Shown: positions 47,982 to 55,460 of the stretch, piece by piece
Position numbering within the stretch: the stretch's first letter is position 1
Layout of the letters: each line of letters starts with the position of its first letter
Origin: Natrinema halophilum
GTDB taxonomy: Archaea > Halobacteriota > Halobacteria > Halobacteriales > Natrialbaceae
NCBI RefSeq assembly: GCF_013402815.2
Contig: NZ_CP084881.1
Coordinates: forward strand, 1 to 56,996
Reading direction: 5' to 3'
DNA length: 56,996 nucleotides
Translations under genes and position numbers: made by a program
Notes under the pieces: generated by a model
Seen by the model: only the letters and a program-made list of their open reading frames with translations
Told to the model about the DNA's origin: nothing
Databases searched by the model: none

Positions 47982-48474
47982 GCCAAAGCTTCGCGAAACC
48001 AACAGTCGACAGCGATAGGAGGACTAACAGGATAGCTGCAATTGGTCCTGCCAAATCGTCGCTCAGAAAGAGCGACAGAAACAGAACTGTGAATGCAAGT
48101 GACGCTAACGAAGCCAATCCAGTAAACGTCCGGAAACTGGCGATATTGACCACTTGCACCTGTTGATTCATAGGTTTCCTCTCTGCTCGTGTACTCCTAT
48201 CTACGACACCCTCACGGTTAACATTGGCGTCCGTTGCAGCCTGTGAAGTTCGCAAGATTCGAGATACAAATATTTCGTACACACCACGGTTTGAACTGCC
48301 TGAATTTGTCGGCTCTTGGCTGTGTTGGATACGCCCCTTTTGCACCATAAGCGTTTCTTGGACGCCGTCGCCAACTAACTGATCAACCTTCTGATCATCT
48401 ATATCATCTGGATCGTCGATGTCCCCAATCTCATCTGGCGTCAAGGGGGGTGGTGGGGGTGTAGCACTGGACAT
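47962..48474 (-). CDS. Membrane protein with long acidic N-terminal region
   Basis: The 170-residue protein has a proline-rich, aspartate-rich N-terminus (PPPPPLTPDEIGDIDDPDDI), a basic middle and two hydrophobic helices near 115-160. A minus-strand TATA-like TTTTACATA lies about 30 bases before its ATG. It is divergent from the gene at 48570. Function unknown. Confidence 0.6.
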   Translation of the reverse strand: MSSATPPPPPLTPDEIGDIDDPDDIDDQKVDQLVGDGVQETLMVQKGRIQHSQEPTNSGSSNRGVYEIFVSRILRTSQAATDANVNREGVVDRSTRAERKPMNQQVQVVNIASFRTFTGLASLASLAFTVLFLSLFLSDDLAGPIAAILLVLLSLSTVGFAKLWHELRKY

Positions 48475-48569
48475 AGATTAGGTTACGTACCTGATTGCGA
48501 GCAATATGTAAAAGATCTACCGAATGTCCATCTGACAAGTATTTACACCTTCCGAATCAAAGCCCTTCT

Positions 48570-48866
48570 ATGCCGATAAGCGAGAAAGAATGGGAGGATG
48601 GGTACCCTGTATCACAGATAGGTGCTGCAATAGAATACTTCAAAGAAATTTATCCGGAGGCGGCAACCATTCACGAGTATAGAGCATCGTTTGAGGAGGG
48701 TTATGACGCTGATCACTCAGAAAATGCAGAGCAGATAGCAGATGCTGTTCTTAGAGCATATTTTGAGTCAATTTGTCAGACTCTTGTATATGTTGATGAG
48801 TTAGAAACGAGGTATATCGAATCGCAAGACGGAGCCAAAACTTATTATCGATACAAAAAAGAGTAA
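48570..48866 (+). CDS. Small protein of unknown function (AT-rich)
   Basis: The 98-residue protein starts at 48570, with a TATA-like GTATTTACA about 28 bases upstream. It is helical (IGAAIEYFKEIYPEAATIHE; IADAVLRAYFESICQTLVYV). Its codons are clearly more AT-rich than the virion genes, a sign of later acquisition. Convergent with Orc1/Cdc6. Confidence 0.6.
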   Translation: MPISEKEWEDGYPVSQIGAAIEYFKEIYPEAATIHEYRASFEEGYDADHSENAEQIADAVLRAYFESICQTLVYVDELETRYIESQDGAKTYYRYKKE

Positions 48867-48875
48867 ATTAGTATA

Positions 48876-49940
48876 TCACCTCGTTGATACCGATTCCGGT
48901 AACTCGATATGTTGTGGCTCGACATCCTCATCGATGACCCAGTAGGTGCGATCCCTGGTCGGCCCCTCGTAGTCGACGAGTTTGTACTCGCGAAGCTTCT
49001 GAAACTTTTCGCGTCGAGCTCGCTCGCCGATCGGCTGAGCTGGCTCGCCCTGATAGATGACGTCCGCGACCTCGTCGTATCTCTCATGGAGCGCTTCGCC
49101 GGAGATCTCGCCAGCCTCGTGGACGATCGCGTACAGCACGCGGTGGTGAACGGGAAGTGACTCGAGGTTGAGCCGGCGGATCCGACGCCAAGCCCGATCC
49201 TCGCCATCCTGGATATCTTCATCGTGGATCGTTAGGTGCTCACGTTCGTCGGCGATATTGGCAGCTCCCCACAAGCGTTGGATCCCGTTCCGCGCAACGC
49301 CGGCGACATCGTCAGCGAGATCCCGAAGCTGGGTCCGGGACACGATATCAGGCCGGAAGAAGCCTTGGCGAGCCCGTCGCTCGAGGATGTCCGCAAGTTC
49401 GTCAGTGACGTAATGGTCGAGTTTGATGTGGCCGATATCGAACGCGTGCCCGTCGTCGATCTCGAGTTTGGACAGCCAGTCTGTCGCATCGTGGACTATC
49501 GCGACGACCGTGACGTCCGGCATCGCGAGAAGATCTCCGACCGCATCGGTGTAGGGGAGATCGTCGCCTTCGTCCAGGACGATCACTGTCTTCCGATCGA
49601 CAATCTCCTCGAACTCTTCCTGGACGGAGTCGGTGGCTCTGGTCTGTGCAACAGTATCTGGGCCGTTTGGATGGGCCTCGAGGAGCGACCGGAAGATGGC
49701 GGCCCTCGTTTTCCCCAGGCATTTGATTTTGATTCGATCGACGGATCGTCGCGCCTCGAGTTCGTCGAGCGCTTTCTGTGCGAACAGAGACTTCCCAACC
49801 CCGCTCGGGCCTGACAGTAGGATCTCGCTGTCAGTGAGAGACCCAACGATTCGTTTGAGTACCTCTTCCATTTCCCCCTCTCGATGGAGCAACTCGACAT
49901 CGTCGAATCCGTCATCGAAAACCCTGGGGTCCTGGATCAT
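48876..49940 (-). CDS. Orc1/Cdc6-family replication initiator
   Basis: The 354-residue AAA+ protein has Walker A SGPSGVGKSLFAQKAL, Walker B TVIVLDEGDDLPY, and a sensor-like VAIVHDATDW segment. The C-terminal part (about 240-340) forms a winged helix (YAIVHEAGEISGEALHERYD). This matches archaeal Orc1/Cdc6 initiators, slightly short. A 17-base element shared with 45651-45667 lies 41 bases upstream of its ATG. It should bind an origin; none of the known ORB sequences could be recognised next to it. Confidence 0.88.
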   Translation of the reverse strand: MIQDPRVFDDGFDDVELLHREGEMEEVLKRIVGSLTDSEILLSGPSGVGKSLFAQKALDELEARRSVDRIKIKCLGKTRAAIFRSLLEAHPNGPDTVAQTRATDSVQEEFEEIVDRKTVIVLDEGDDLPYTDAVGDLLAMPDVTVVAIVHDATDWLSKLEIDDGHAFDIGHIKLDHYVTDELADILERRARQGFFRPDIVSRTQLRDLADDVAGVARNGIQRLWGAANIADEREHLTIHDEDIQDGEDRAWRRIRRLNLESLPVHHRVLYAIVHEAGEISGEALHERYDEVADVIYQGEPAQPIGERARREKFQKLREYKLVDYEGPTRDRTYWVIDEDVEPQHIELPESVSTR

Positions 49941-49980
49941 ACTTCAGCAAACGCTCACGTCTGTTAAAAAGACTACTTGT

Positions 49981-49997
49981 AATTCCGAATAATCTCG
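49981..49997 (-). promoter_or_regulatory. 17-base element of the Orc1/Cdc6 promoter
   Basis: AATTCCGAATAATCTCG is identical to 45651-45667. On the minus strand it is followed by the AT-rich CTTTTTAACAG, the probable TATA region, about 30 bases before the ATG at 49940. Confidence 0.6.
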
Positions 49998-50023
49998 CCA
50001 AGGAATAGATGGCGTATAGTTGA

Positions 50024-50244
50024 CTATTCCGATAAGAAGTGTTTGCGCCAGTAATCCGTTTTCGCGTATCGCTGGCTGCAATCTGGCTTGTGTGGGATTT
50101 CGTCTATATTCTGGTCTGACTTTCTACACTCCAGACATTCTACCTCTCCAGTCGGTTCGCCGAGTTGAAGCCGTCGACGTCGACCGGCGTGTCACTTCGA
50201 ATGAGGATGTACTCCGTGTCTCGAGCGAGTGCGTCTCGAGGCAT
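50024..50244 (-). pseudogene. Zinc-finger gene broken by a one-base shift
   Basis: From the ATG at 50244 the frame reads PRDALARDTEYILIRSDTPV and stops at 50140. The frame one base back continues LQLGEPTGEVECLECRKSDQ, then PDCSQRYAKTDYWRKHF to a stop at 50024, and has no start codon. Joined, they form a typical haloarchaeal zinc-finger protein of about 73 residues. No slippery heptamer is seen at the junction near 50165-50180, so a deletion or a sequence error is more likely than programmed shifting. Confidence 0.55.
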
Positions 50245-50441
50245 TACTCGGCCCCCAGCGTGATCACGAGTTGCCCGATCTGGATCGACCGGTCGCCGGC
50301 GTGGCGGAGGACCGTCCCGATCGTGCTGCTCGGCTTTGGACCGACCACGAGCTCGAGGTCGCCGTCACCGGTGACGTCGGCGAGTCGGACGAGCGGCAGC
50401 CACTCGATCACCGCAGCGACGGCGCCGCGAACGATCGACAT
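50244..50441 (-). CDS. Small protein with two beta strands
   Basis: The 65-residue protein starts directly after the next gene's stop and reads LVRLADVTGDGDLELVVGPK, a beta hairpin with a TGDGDLELVV turn. It ends at the start of the shifted zinc-finger gene. No family is recognised. Confidence 0.5.
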   Translation of the reverse strand: MSIVRGAVAAVIEWLPLVRLADVTGDGDLELVVGPKPSSTIGTVLRHAGDRSIQIGQLVITLGAE

Positions 50442-50681
50442 CTACCGCACCTCCGCGACAAGGAACGTTCCTTGCGGCTGTGTCTGCCGGATTCCGCAGT
50501 CGTGTTCGGCGAGAATCCGCAGTACCCCTGGCGGGACGCGGTCGACCTGTGGCCCCAGGACGATCTCGACCGCCAGGCGGCCGCCGGCGTCGCGACGATC
50601 GACGAGCCGGGCGTCGTGGACGGTCGGGTGCGATGGGACGGCCTCGGCAGCACCCTCGAGGTTGGCAGTCTGGATACTCAT
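50442..50681 (-). CDS. Small protein of unknown function
   Basis: The 79-residue protein (ATG at 50681) overlaps the SWIM gene by four bases. It has a beta-rich core (GGRLAVEIVLGPQVDRVPPG) and a helical end. It belongs to the minus-strand operon at 50.0-52.5 kb. Confidence 0.5.
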   Translation of the reverse strand: MSIQTANLEGAAEAVPSHPTVHDARLVDRRDAGGRLAVEIVLGPQVDRVPPGVLRILAEHDCGIRQTQPQGTFLVAEVR

Positions 50682-51025
50682 CGCGACCACCTCGTGCGCT
50701 GGGCCGCTAGCTCCGGACTCGGGTCAGCGTCCGCCGGCGGTTCGGTCCGACCGAGTGCCTGGAGGATGCGCGCGGCGTGCTTGCAGCGGGTGATCTGTCC
50801 ACTGCCGGGCTCGCCACGATACTGCCAATCGTCGCACGTACACCGGCCTCTGCGAAGGTCGACCAGGTACTCAGAGTACTCCTCACCGCTACCAGTTCCG
50901 ACACCCCAGAGGTCGTCGGCGATCGGCCAGATCCCCATCGACTGCTCGGCGCCGCGGCGGTCGCGGGTGAGCGTTGCCTCGTCGATTCCGGCTGTAGGAT
51001 CGTGGGTGGGCTCGGCGGCCGCCAT
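50678..51025 (-). CDS. SWIM zinc-finger protein
   Basis: The 115-residue protein has the SWIM pattern C-x-C-x(n)-C-x-H: GRCTCDDWQYRGEPGSGQ, then RCKHAARILQAL. SWIM domains bind DNA or protein and occur in recombination regulators such as Shu-like proteins. Its neighbours are zinc-binding too. Start and stop overlap the neighbours. Confidence 0.75.
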   Translation of the reverse strand: MAAAEPTHDPTAGIDEATLTRDRRGAEQSMGIWPIADDLWGVGTGSGEEYSEYLVDLRRGRCTCDDWQYRGEPGSGQITRCKHAARILQALGRTEPPADADPSPELAAQRTRWSR

Positions 51026-51321
51026 CAGAGACCCCCATCGATGATATCGATGTCACGCTCGGCACGATCGACCCGCTCCTTGAGGCTCTCCAGCTGGCCG
51101 TGGATTGACTCGTGCGTGTCGACGATGTGCTCGGCGATCATCTCGCCGTCTTCCGAGAGTGCGTCGAGTTCCTCCTCGATTTCCTCGAGGCGCTCGGCGA
51201 GCATGCACGACGGACAGTCACGAGAGCTGTGGTACACCATGACCGTGCCGCAGGCGACGCAGTACGACAACCCGTCCGGGAGATTCGGGTTAGGCTCGTA
51301 TTCAGGACCGTTGAATGGCAT
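51025..51321 (-). CDS. Zinc-finger and coiled-coil protein
   Basis: The 98-residue protein has CVACGTVMVYHSSRDCPSC as a four-cysteine zinc site and then a long coiled coil (ERLEEIEEELDALSEDGEMI) to the end. It begins with a proline-rich segment. It shares its first bases with the next gene. Confidence 0.65.
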   Translation of the reverse strand: MPFNGPEYEPNPNLPDGLSYCVACGTVMVYHSSRDCPSCMLAERLEEIEEELDALSEDGEMIAEHIVDTHESIHGQLESLKERVDRAERDIDIIDGGL

Positions 51322-51815
51322 CACTTCTCACCCCCATCGCCGCCGTCGCGATCATGGACTCGAGCAACGACCTCGAGGCGCTCCCGCGGGAAGGCGTACG
51401 TTTCCTTCCCCTCGAGCGTCAGGTCTGTCCGCTGCGGGTAGATCACTTCGACAACGTCGTCGGTCTCCGGGTATTGCGGGTTTACGTCCGCGACCGTTGG
51501 CCCACCATCCTCGAGTTCGTACGCATCGGCCCGAAGCGTATCGAGGTTGACCACCACCATCGTCGCGTCGGGATCCTCACGGTCCTGGACGTGATTACCG
51601 ACGTCGATCGGTTCGCGGTCCTCGCCTGGCTCGCCACCGTCAGCACGGAGGCCGTCGTCGCCGGCGACGATGATCTCCGATCCATCGGTCCCGTCGACGT
51701 GCTCCGGGCCGGCGACGGCGTGGGCTTCGGCGAGCTTTCGCATCTCACGAGCGGCTTCGCGCTCGAGTTGCTCGGCGCGTTTCGCAACGTGTTCGTGATC
51801 ACGAACTATCATCAT
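51321..51815 (-). CDS. Protein with a module shared with the ParB-domain gene
   Basis: The 164-residue protein has an N-terminal coiled coil (REHVAKRAEQ-like; REAAREMRKLAEAH), an acidic glycine-rich linker with GLRADGGEPG, and a C-terminal beta module (ADVNPQYPETDDVVEVIYPQ; GKETYAFPRERLEVV). That module matches the one at 30854-31600 (NPEYPEDDRVIIVLYE; YAFPATRLETI). A common protein- or nucleic-acid-binding role is likely. Confidence 0.55.
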   Translation of the reverse strand: MMIVRDHEHVAKRAEQLEREAAREMRKLAEAHAVAGPEHVDGTDGSEIIVAGDDGLRADGGEPGEDREPIDVGNHVQDREDPDATMVVVNLDTLRADAYELEDGGPTVADVNPQYPETDDVVEVIYPQRTDLTLEGKETYAFPRERLEVVARVHDRDGGDGGEK

Positions 51816-52018
51816 GCCTCACCTCGAGGGAGCAGCACGGACTCGTCGGTCTCTTGTTCGTATTCGACGCGCTCGCCATTGCAGAGGTGCCAGGAACCCT
51901 CTCGGCGGCGGTAGAGTTCGCCGCAATTGTCACAGCGACCGATCGCCTCGTCCGGCGTCCCGATCTCATCGCGACCGGCGGGCGTGGCCATCAGGTCGGT
52001 GACGTCGATAACTGGCAT
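51812..52018 (-). CDS. Small zinc-finger protein
   Basis: The 68-residue protein has CDNCGELYRRREGSWHLC, a zinc site, between acidic segments. The ATG at 52018 overlaps the upstream stop. It belongs to the overlapping zinc-finger operon. Confidence 0.6.
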   Translation of the reverse strand: MPVIDVTDLMATPAGRDEIGTPDEAIGRCDNCGELYRRREGSWHLCNGERVEYEQETDESVLLPRGEA

Positions 52019-52461
52019 CACGCATCGCCTCCGTCACGTTTGTGGTCTTCGTGGGCTCTGACGTACGCGTCGAACCGGCGCTTTGCTTCGTCGTGGGTCA
52101 GGACCTCCCAGCCGGTTTTGTGGAGATCGTCCTTTGCGACGTCGTAGGAAACGAACTGTCGGTGGCGGCCGGACCGAGTTCCGAAATCAACGCGGTCGAT
52201 CGCGCCGTAGTCCGTCCGGCAGATCGAGGTGGCCTTGCAGTCGCCCTCTGCGTAGAGCACGAGCGTCTCGTCGCAGTGCCGTCGAACGTGGTTGATAGCG
52301 TTCAGCCAGTCACTGCCCTTCATTTCGTCTTTTGAGCGCTTTCCACGGATGAATTCGAGGACGCGCTGGACCGTCACGCGGCCGTTTGAGACGGACTCGA
52401 GCAACCGCTCGACGTCGTCCGAATCGTTCGAAACGTCCTTAGGTTGGTATGTCGTAGACAT
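52018..52461 (-). CDS. First gene of the right-hand zinc-finger operon
   Basis: The 147-residue protein (ATG at 52461) starts MSTTYQPKDVSNDSDDVERL. It has a helix-rich core (VTVQRVLEFIRGKRSKDEMK; SDWLNAINHVRRHCDETLVL) and a basic second half (RTDYGAIDRVDFGTRSGRHR). The 100-residue upstream extension of the frame is random-looking. It sits behind the symmetrical promoter at 52556-52615 and may be a DNA-binding protein. Confidence 0.6.
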   Translation of the reverse strand: MSTTYQPKDVSNDSDDVERLLESVSNGRVTVQRVLEFIRGKRSKDEMKGSDWLNAINHVRRHCDETLVLYAEGDCKATSICRTDYGAIDRVDFGTRSGRHRQFVSYDVAKDDLHKTGWEVLTHDEAKRRFDAYVRAHEDHKRDGGDA

Positions 52462-52555
52462 CGTTGGTCTTCTCCAAGACCGAGGTCGGGTGTTGATGGC
52501 ACCCGGCCGGCTTTTTGCCGACGTCCCTCGGCCTCTACTACCATCTACAATCCCG

Positions 52556-52615
52556 ATTACTAAAAAGGTTACGGAGTAATTGACCTTGTATTGGCTCCGT
52601 AAACTACTTAGTAAT
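52556..52615. promoter_or_regulatory. Symmetrical nested operator for divergent genes
   Basis: ATTACTAA (52556-52563) pairs with TTAGTAAT (52608-52615), and TTACGGAG (52569-52576) pairs with CTCCGTAA (52595-52602). Both pairs share the exact centre 52585.5. The outer arms lie about 30 bases or more from the divergent starts and resemble TATA boxes; the inner arms look like operator half-sites. Confidence 0.7.
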
Positions 52616-52638
52616 GTCCTCTGTAGTAAGATTGAGGT

Positions 52639-53034
52639 ATGAGTACAGCAACCGATCCACCAATGGAATATCAGCCGGACGACGTCGAGGAAGACGTCCT
52701 TGAAGTCATTCGATCGGAAGGAAGAGTCAACCCGCTGCGTGTGCGTGAACAGACCGATCACCGCAAACAGTACGTGAACGACGCGTTTCGGCAGTTGCAG
52801 AAGCTCGGAATCGTTCAGAAAGTGAACAGAGGATTATACGAATATGTCCCAGAAGAGGACGATCTCCCGGGTGCGCCTGAGATAGATGATCATGATCAAC
52901 GGATCATAGAAGTCTCTGCTGCACTCGACGACATCGACGCCGCATTCGAACGGGGAGACCCAGACGCGGCACGCGCAGCGCTCGAGCGTGCCCAAGAAGC
53001 GATCTCCGACGGTGATACCGATGCAGACCACTAA
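52639..53034 (+). CDS. Winged-helix regulator
   Basis: The 131-residue protein has a winged helix at about 15-70 (LEVIRSEGRVNPLRVREQTD; VNDAFRQLQKLGIVQKVNRG) followed by a helical hairpin repeat (FERGDPDAARAALERAQEAI), similar in layout to PhiH1-type regulators. It is divergent from the 52461 gene and probably binds the operator between them. The stop overlaps the next gene by 14 bases. Confidence 0.75.
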   Translation: MSTATDPPMEYQPDDVEEDVLEVIRSEGRVNPLRVREQTDHRKQYVNDAFRQLQKLGIVQKVNRGLYEYVPEEDDLPGAPEIDDHDQRIIEVSAALDDIDAAFERGDPDAARAALERAQEAISDGDTDADH

Positions 53035-53833
53035 CATCTCGTGGGCGGATTATACCTGGAACCCAGTCACCGGCTGTAGTCACGCCGGACCTGAGTGCTG
53101 GAATTGCTACGCCGAGGAGTTCTCCCTCCGTCAGGGGCGGACAGAGAAAGAATGGGCCCAGGAGAACGCTTCGGAGAACGTCACGATGCACCGCACTCGC
53201 CTCGAGGAGGACCTCGATGGGGACACCTTCCCCGACGGGCCCGGTCGCGTCTTCGTCGGGAGCATGACTGACATGTTCCACCGAGAGGTCGATCCCGAGT
53301 TCGTCCAGGAGGTACTCGATCAGGTCCGCGAGTACGCAGAATACGTCTGGATCTTTCTGACGAAGCGGCCTCATCATGCCGCCGAGTGGCGTCTCGACTG
53401 GCCGGAGAACTGCTGGCTCGGGACGTCCGTCGGCTCAGGTCCTGGAGGAAAATTCCCGTCGACGACCCACCGGATTGAGCAGCTCCGCGACGTGGACGTC
53501 TCGACGAAGTGGGTCAGCTTCGAGCCACTGATCGAGCCGATCGGCGAGGTTGCCCTGGATCACATCAACTGGGTAGTTGTCGGTGGCGAGAGCGGATCTG
53601 CTGACGTTCGTCGGGAGATGGAACACCAATGGGCTCGCGAAATTCTCAAGCAGTGCCGGGAGGAAGAGATCCCGTTCTACTTCAAGCAGTCAAGTGGACT
53701 GCGGCCAGAGACCGGTATCGAGCTGACGGTCAAGAACGAGAGCGGGTTCTTCGAGCAGCGACGGATCCGAGAGTTCCCGGACCTTCCAGAGGTCACGAAG
53801 CAGGCTCGAGATCAGCGAGGGGTGATTGCATGA
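53021..53833 (+). CDS. DUF5131 (phage Gp37/Gp68-like) protein
   Basis: The 270-residue protein begins ISWADYTWNPVTGCSHAGPE, then CWNCYAEE, and has HMFHREVDPEF-like and WIFLTKRPHH segments, all hallmarks of the DUF5131 family encoded by many phages. Its cysteines (C-x(n)-C-x-x-C) recall radical-SAM proteins. VSFEPLIEPIG and VGGESG are also typical. Its biochemical role in viruses is not settled. The ATG at 53021 is used because upstream in-frame starts overlap the previous gene more. Confidence 0.85.
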   Translation: MQTTNISWADYTWNPVTGCSHAGPECWNCYAEEFSLRQGRTEKEWAQENASENVTMHRTRLEEDLDGDTFPDGPGRVFVGSMTDMFHREVDPEFVQEVLDQVREYAEYVWIFLTKRPHHAAEWRLDWPENCWLGTSVGSGPGGKFPSTTHRIEQLRDVDVSTKWVSFEPLIEPIGEVALDHINWVVVGGESGSADVRREMEHQWAREILKQCREEEIPFYFKQSSGLRPETGIELTVKNESGFFEQRRIREFPDLPEVTKQARDQRGVIA

Positions 53834-54287
53834 GTGACAGTTCTGACCGATCCCGTGAGACAGAACGCGTTGATCCCGGAAGCCCGATCGATCCGTACGT
53901 GTGTCCACGTGGGCACCACTCGGTCACGCTCAGCACCCATCGATTTGGATGTCAAACCTGCCGAAACCAGGGCCGAGAACAGACGACATGGGACCGGTCG
54001 GAACTGGTCGACCTGCGGAAAGGAGATGCGTCACCCCAGGACGATCGAGAGCTGGTGACTGACGGCGGAACCGATCAGTCCTCGAGCGACAGTACTGGTA
54101 CGAAGTCAAGCCGACAAGCAAGATATTCGAGACTCGGCACGAAGCGGTCGGATTCGCTGCCATCCACGGACGTAAGTACACGTACTCGCCGATGAACTCG
54201 ATCGACCCGCCGAAACCGCTTCGTGTCGAGCCGTTCCGTTACGACGAGACGGATACTAAGCACGGAGGACCCTCAGATGCAGAGTGA
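53830..54287 (+). pseudogene. Zinc-binding gene with an apparent frameshift
   Basis: From the ATG at 53830 (ATGA overlap) the frame reads CPRGHHSVTLSTHRFGCQTC, a zinc site, up to ELVTDGG, then becomes serine-rich and stops at 54195. One base back, a frame without its own start reads ERQYWYEVKPTSKIFETRHE through YSPMNSIDPPKPLRVE to a stop at 54287, overlapping the next gene by 11 bases. The two together look like one 150-residue protein. A deletion near 54065-54083, a sequence error or an unrecognised shift would explain it. Confidence 0.55.
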
Positions 54288-54912
54288 ATCCGAATCTCGA
54301 CTCGACTGGCCGACAGAACTGCCTCGAACCAATCCTACCGACCGGGAGCGAACAACGAAGTTCGACGTCACGCTCGGCGCCGCGATCAAGGACATCAAAC
54401 GCGAGATGGAACGCCTCGAGGTCGACGATTGGCGACTCGAGACGGGAATGCCCCAGCGCAAAACCGACGGCCTGCCCTACGCCAGTGCTGCCGAGCCTGA
54501 TGATCCCGGTGTCGCGTTGCAGTGGACGATGGACGGCGCTGACTACGCAATCGCGTGCGACCAGTACACGAAGGTCCGAGACAACACCAGGGCGATCGGT
54601 CTCTATCTGAACGAAAAGCGAAAGATGGAGAATCGACCGATTGCGACAGGCCAGTCGGAGTTTGCGACCGCTCGGTTGCCGCCAGCTGATGAGGGGGAGA
54701 TCGCGGCGCCGCCGGCGCCCTCGGAAGAGGACGTCCTCGGGGACGATGAGCCACACGAGGTTCTCGAGGTTGCGCCGGATGCTCCTGATGAGATCGTTCG
54801 GGCGGCGTTCAAAGCACAGGTACGAGATTTGGAGGGACACCCTGATACTGGCGGCTCATCGGACCAGTTTAGGAAGCTGGAGAAGGCGCGCGAGGAGATG
54901 CTTGATAACTGA
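54277..54912 (+). CDS. J-domain protein
   Basis: The 211-residue protein ends with a J-domain: PHEVLEVAPDAPDEIVRAAF, then KAQVRDLEGHPDTGGSSDQF, with the H-P-D tripeptide before the last helix. The N-terminal 130 residues are a separate alpha/beta domain (TKFDVTLGAAIKDIKREMER; WTMDGADYAIACDQYTKVRD). Viral J-proteins recruit host Hsp70 (DnaK) to viral complexes. The start at 54277 lies inside the previous gene, a tight overlap. Confidence 0.75.
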   Translation: MQSESESRLDWPTELPRTNPTDRERTTKFDVTLGAAIKDIKREMERLEVDDWRLETGMPQRKTDGLPYASAAEPDDPGVALQWTMDGADYAIACDQYTKVRDNTRAIGLYLNEKRKMENRPIATGQSEFATARLPPADEGEIAAPPAPSEEDVLGDDEPHEVLEVAPDAPDEIVRAAFKAQVRDLEGHPDTGGSSDQFRKLEKAREEMLDN

Positions 54913-54943
54913 CGATCGTACTGTTTACTCGAGAGCACTAAGA

Positions 54944-55375
54944 TTAGAAATCGTCTGGATCAACAGTTCGAGGAGTCGATCGTGCGTATTTTGCTGCTGC
55001 GATTACAGCTATGGTCCCTACTGTGACGATGAGGGCTGACACAAGTCCAGCCACACTTGCGGTGAGTGGGTTGTTGGCGACCGTTTCCTCTCCAAGAACG
55101 GCTATTAACACAAATAGAACGATCGTGCCTATTCCGAACAGCCAGAGTGTGACCAGCAACTGATCAAACGTAACCTCGAGCGTCAGTTGTGAGGCTGCGA
55201 TCGCCATAATAATCATGCCGAGTGCAGCAGCAACTGTTTCTAAACCAGTCATAGGGCCACCACTCATTGTTTCAGGTGCCGTTCCTACAAACACGACTGC
55301 CAGAATGGCGAAGCCCGTAGCGGAGAGACCCAGCCATCCTCTATCAATATCTTCTGGTTGGGAAAACCGTCTCAT
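54944..55375 (-). CDS. Four-helix membrane protein
   Basis: The 143-residue protein has four hydrophobic helices at about 16-33, 44-64, 74-94 and 106-128, and short charged tails. It is divergent from the gene at 55461. It is one of several small membrane proteins in the right-hand accessory region; function unknown. Confidence 0.65.
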   Translation of the reverse strand: MRRFSQPEDIDRGWLGLSATGFAILAVVFVGTAPETMSGGPMTGLETVAAALGMIIMAIAASQLTLEVTFDQLLVTLWLFGIGTIVLFVLIAVLGEETVANNPLTASVAGLVSALIVTVGTIAVIAAAKYARSTPRTVDPDDF

Positions 55376-55460
55376 GTTTTAGAATCCATAGCCTATATTG
55401 TAAAACTTCGCGACTATCTCACCAGCATCTTTTTCTTCACGCTCGAACTGTTACCAGAAC

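Noticed and set aside
50020-50793. Plus-strand frame of 257 codons
   Set aside because: Serine/arginine/proline-rich and opposite to four overlapping real genes.
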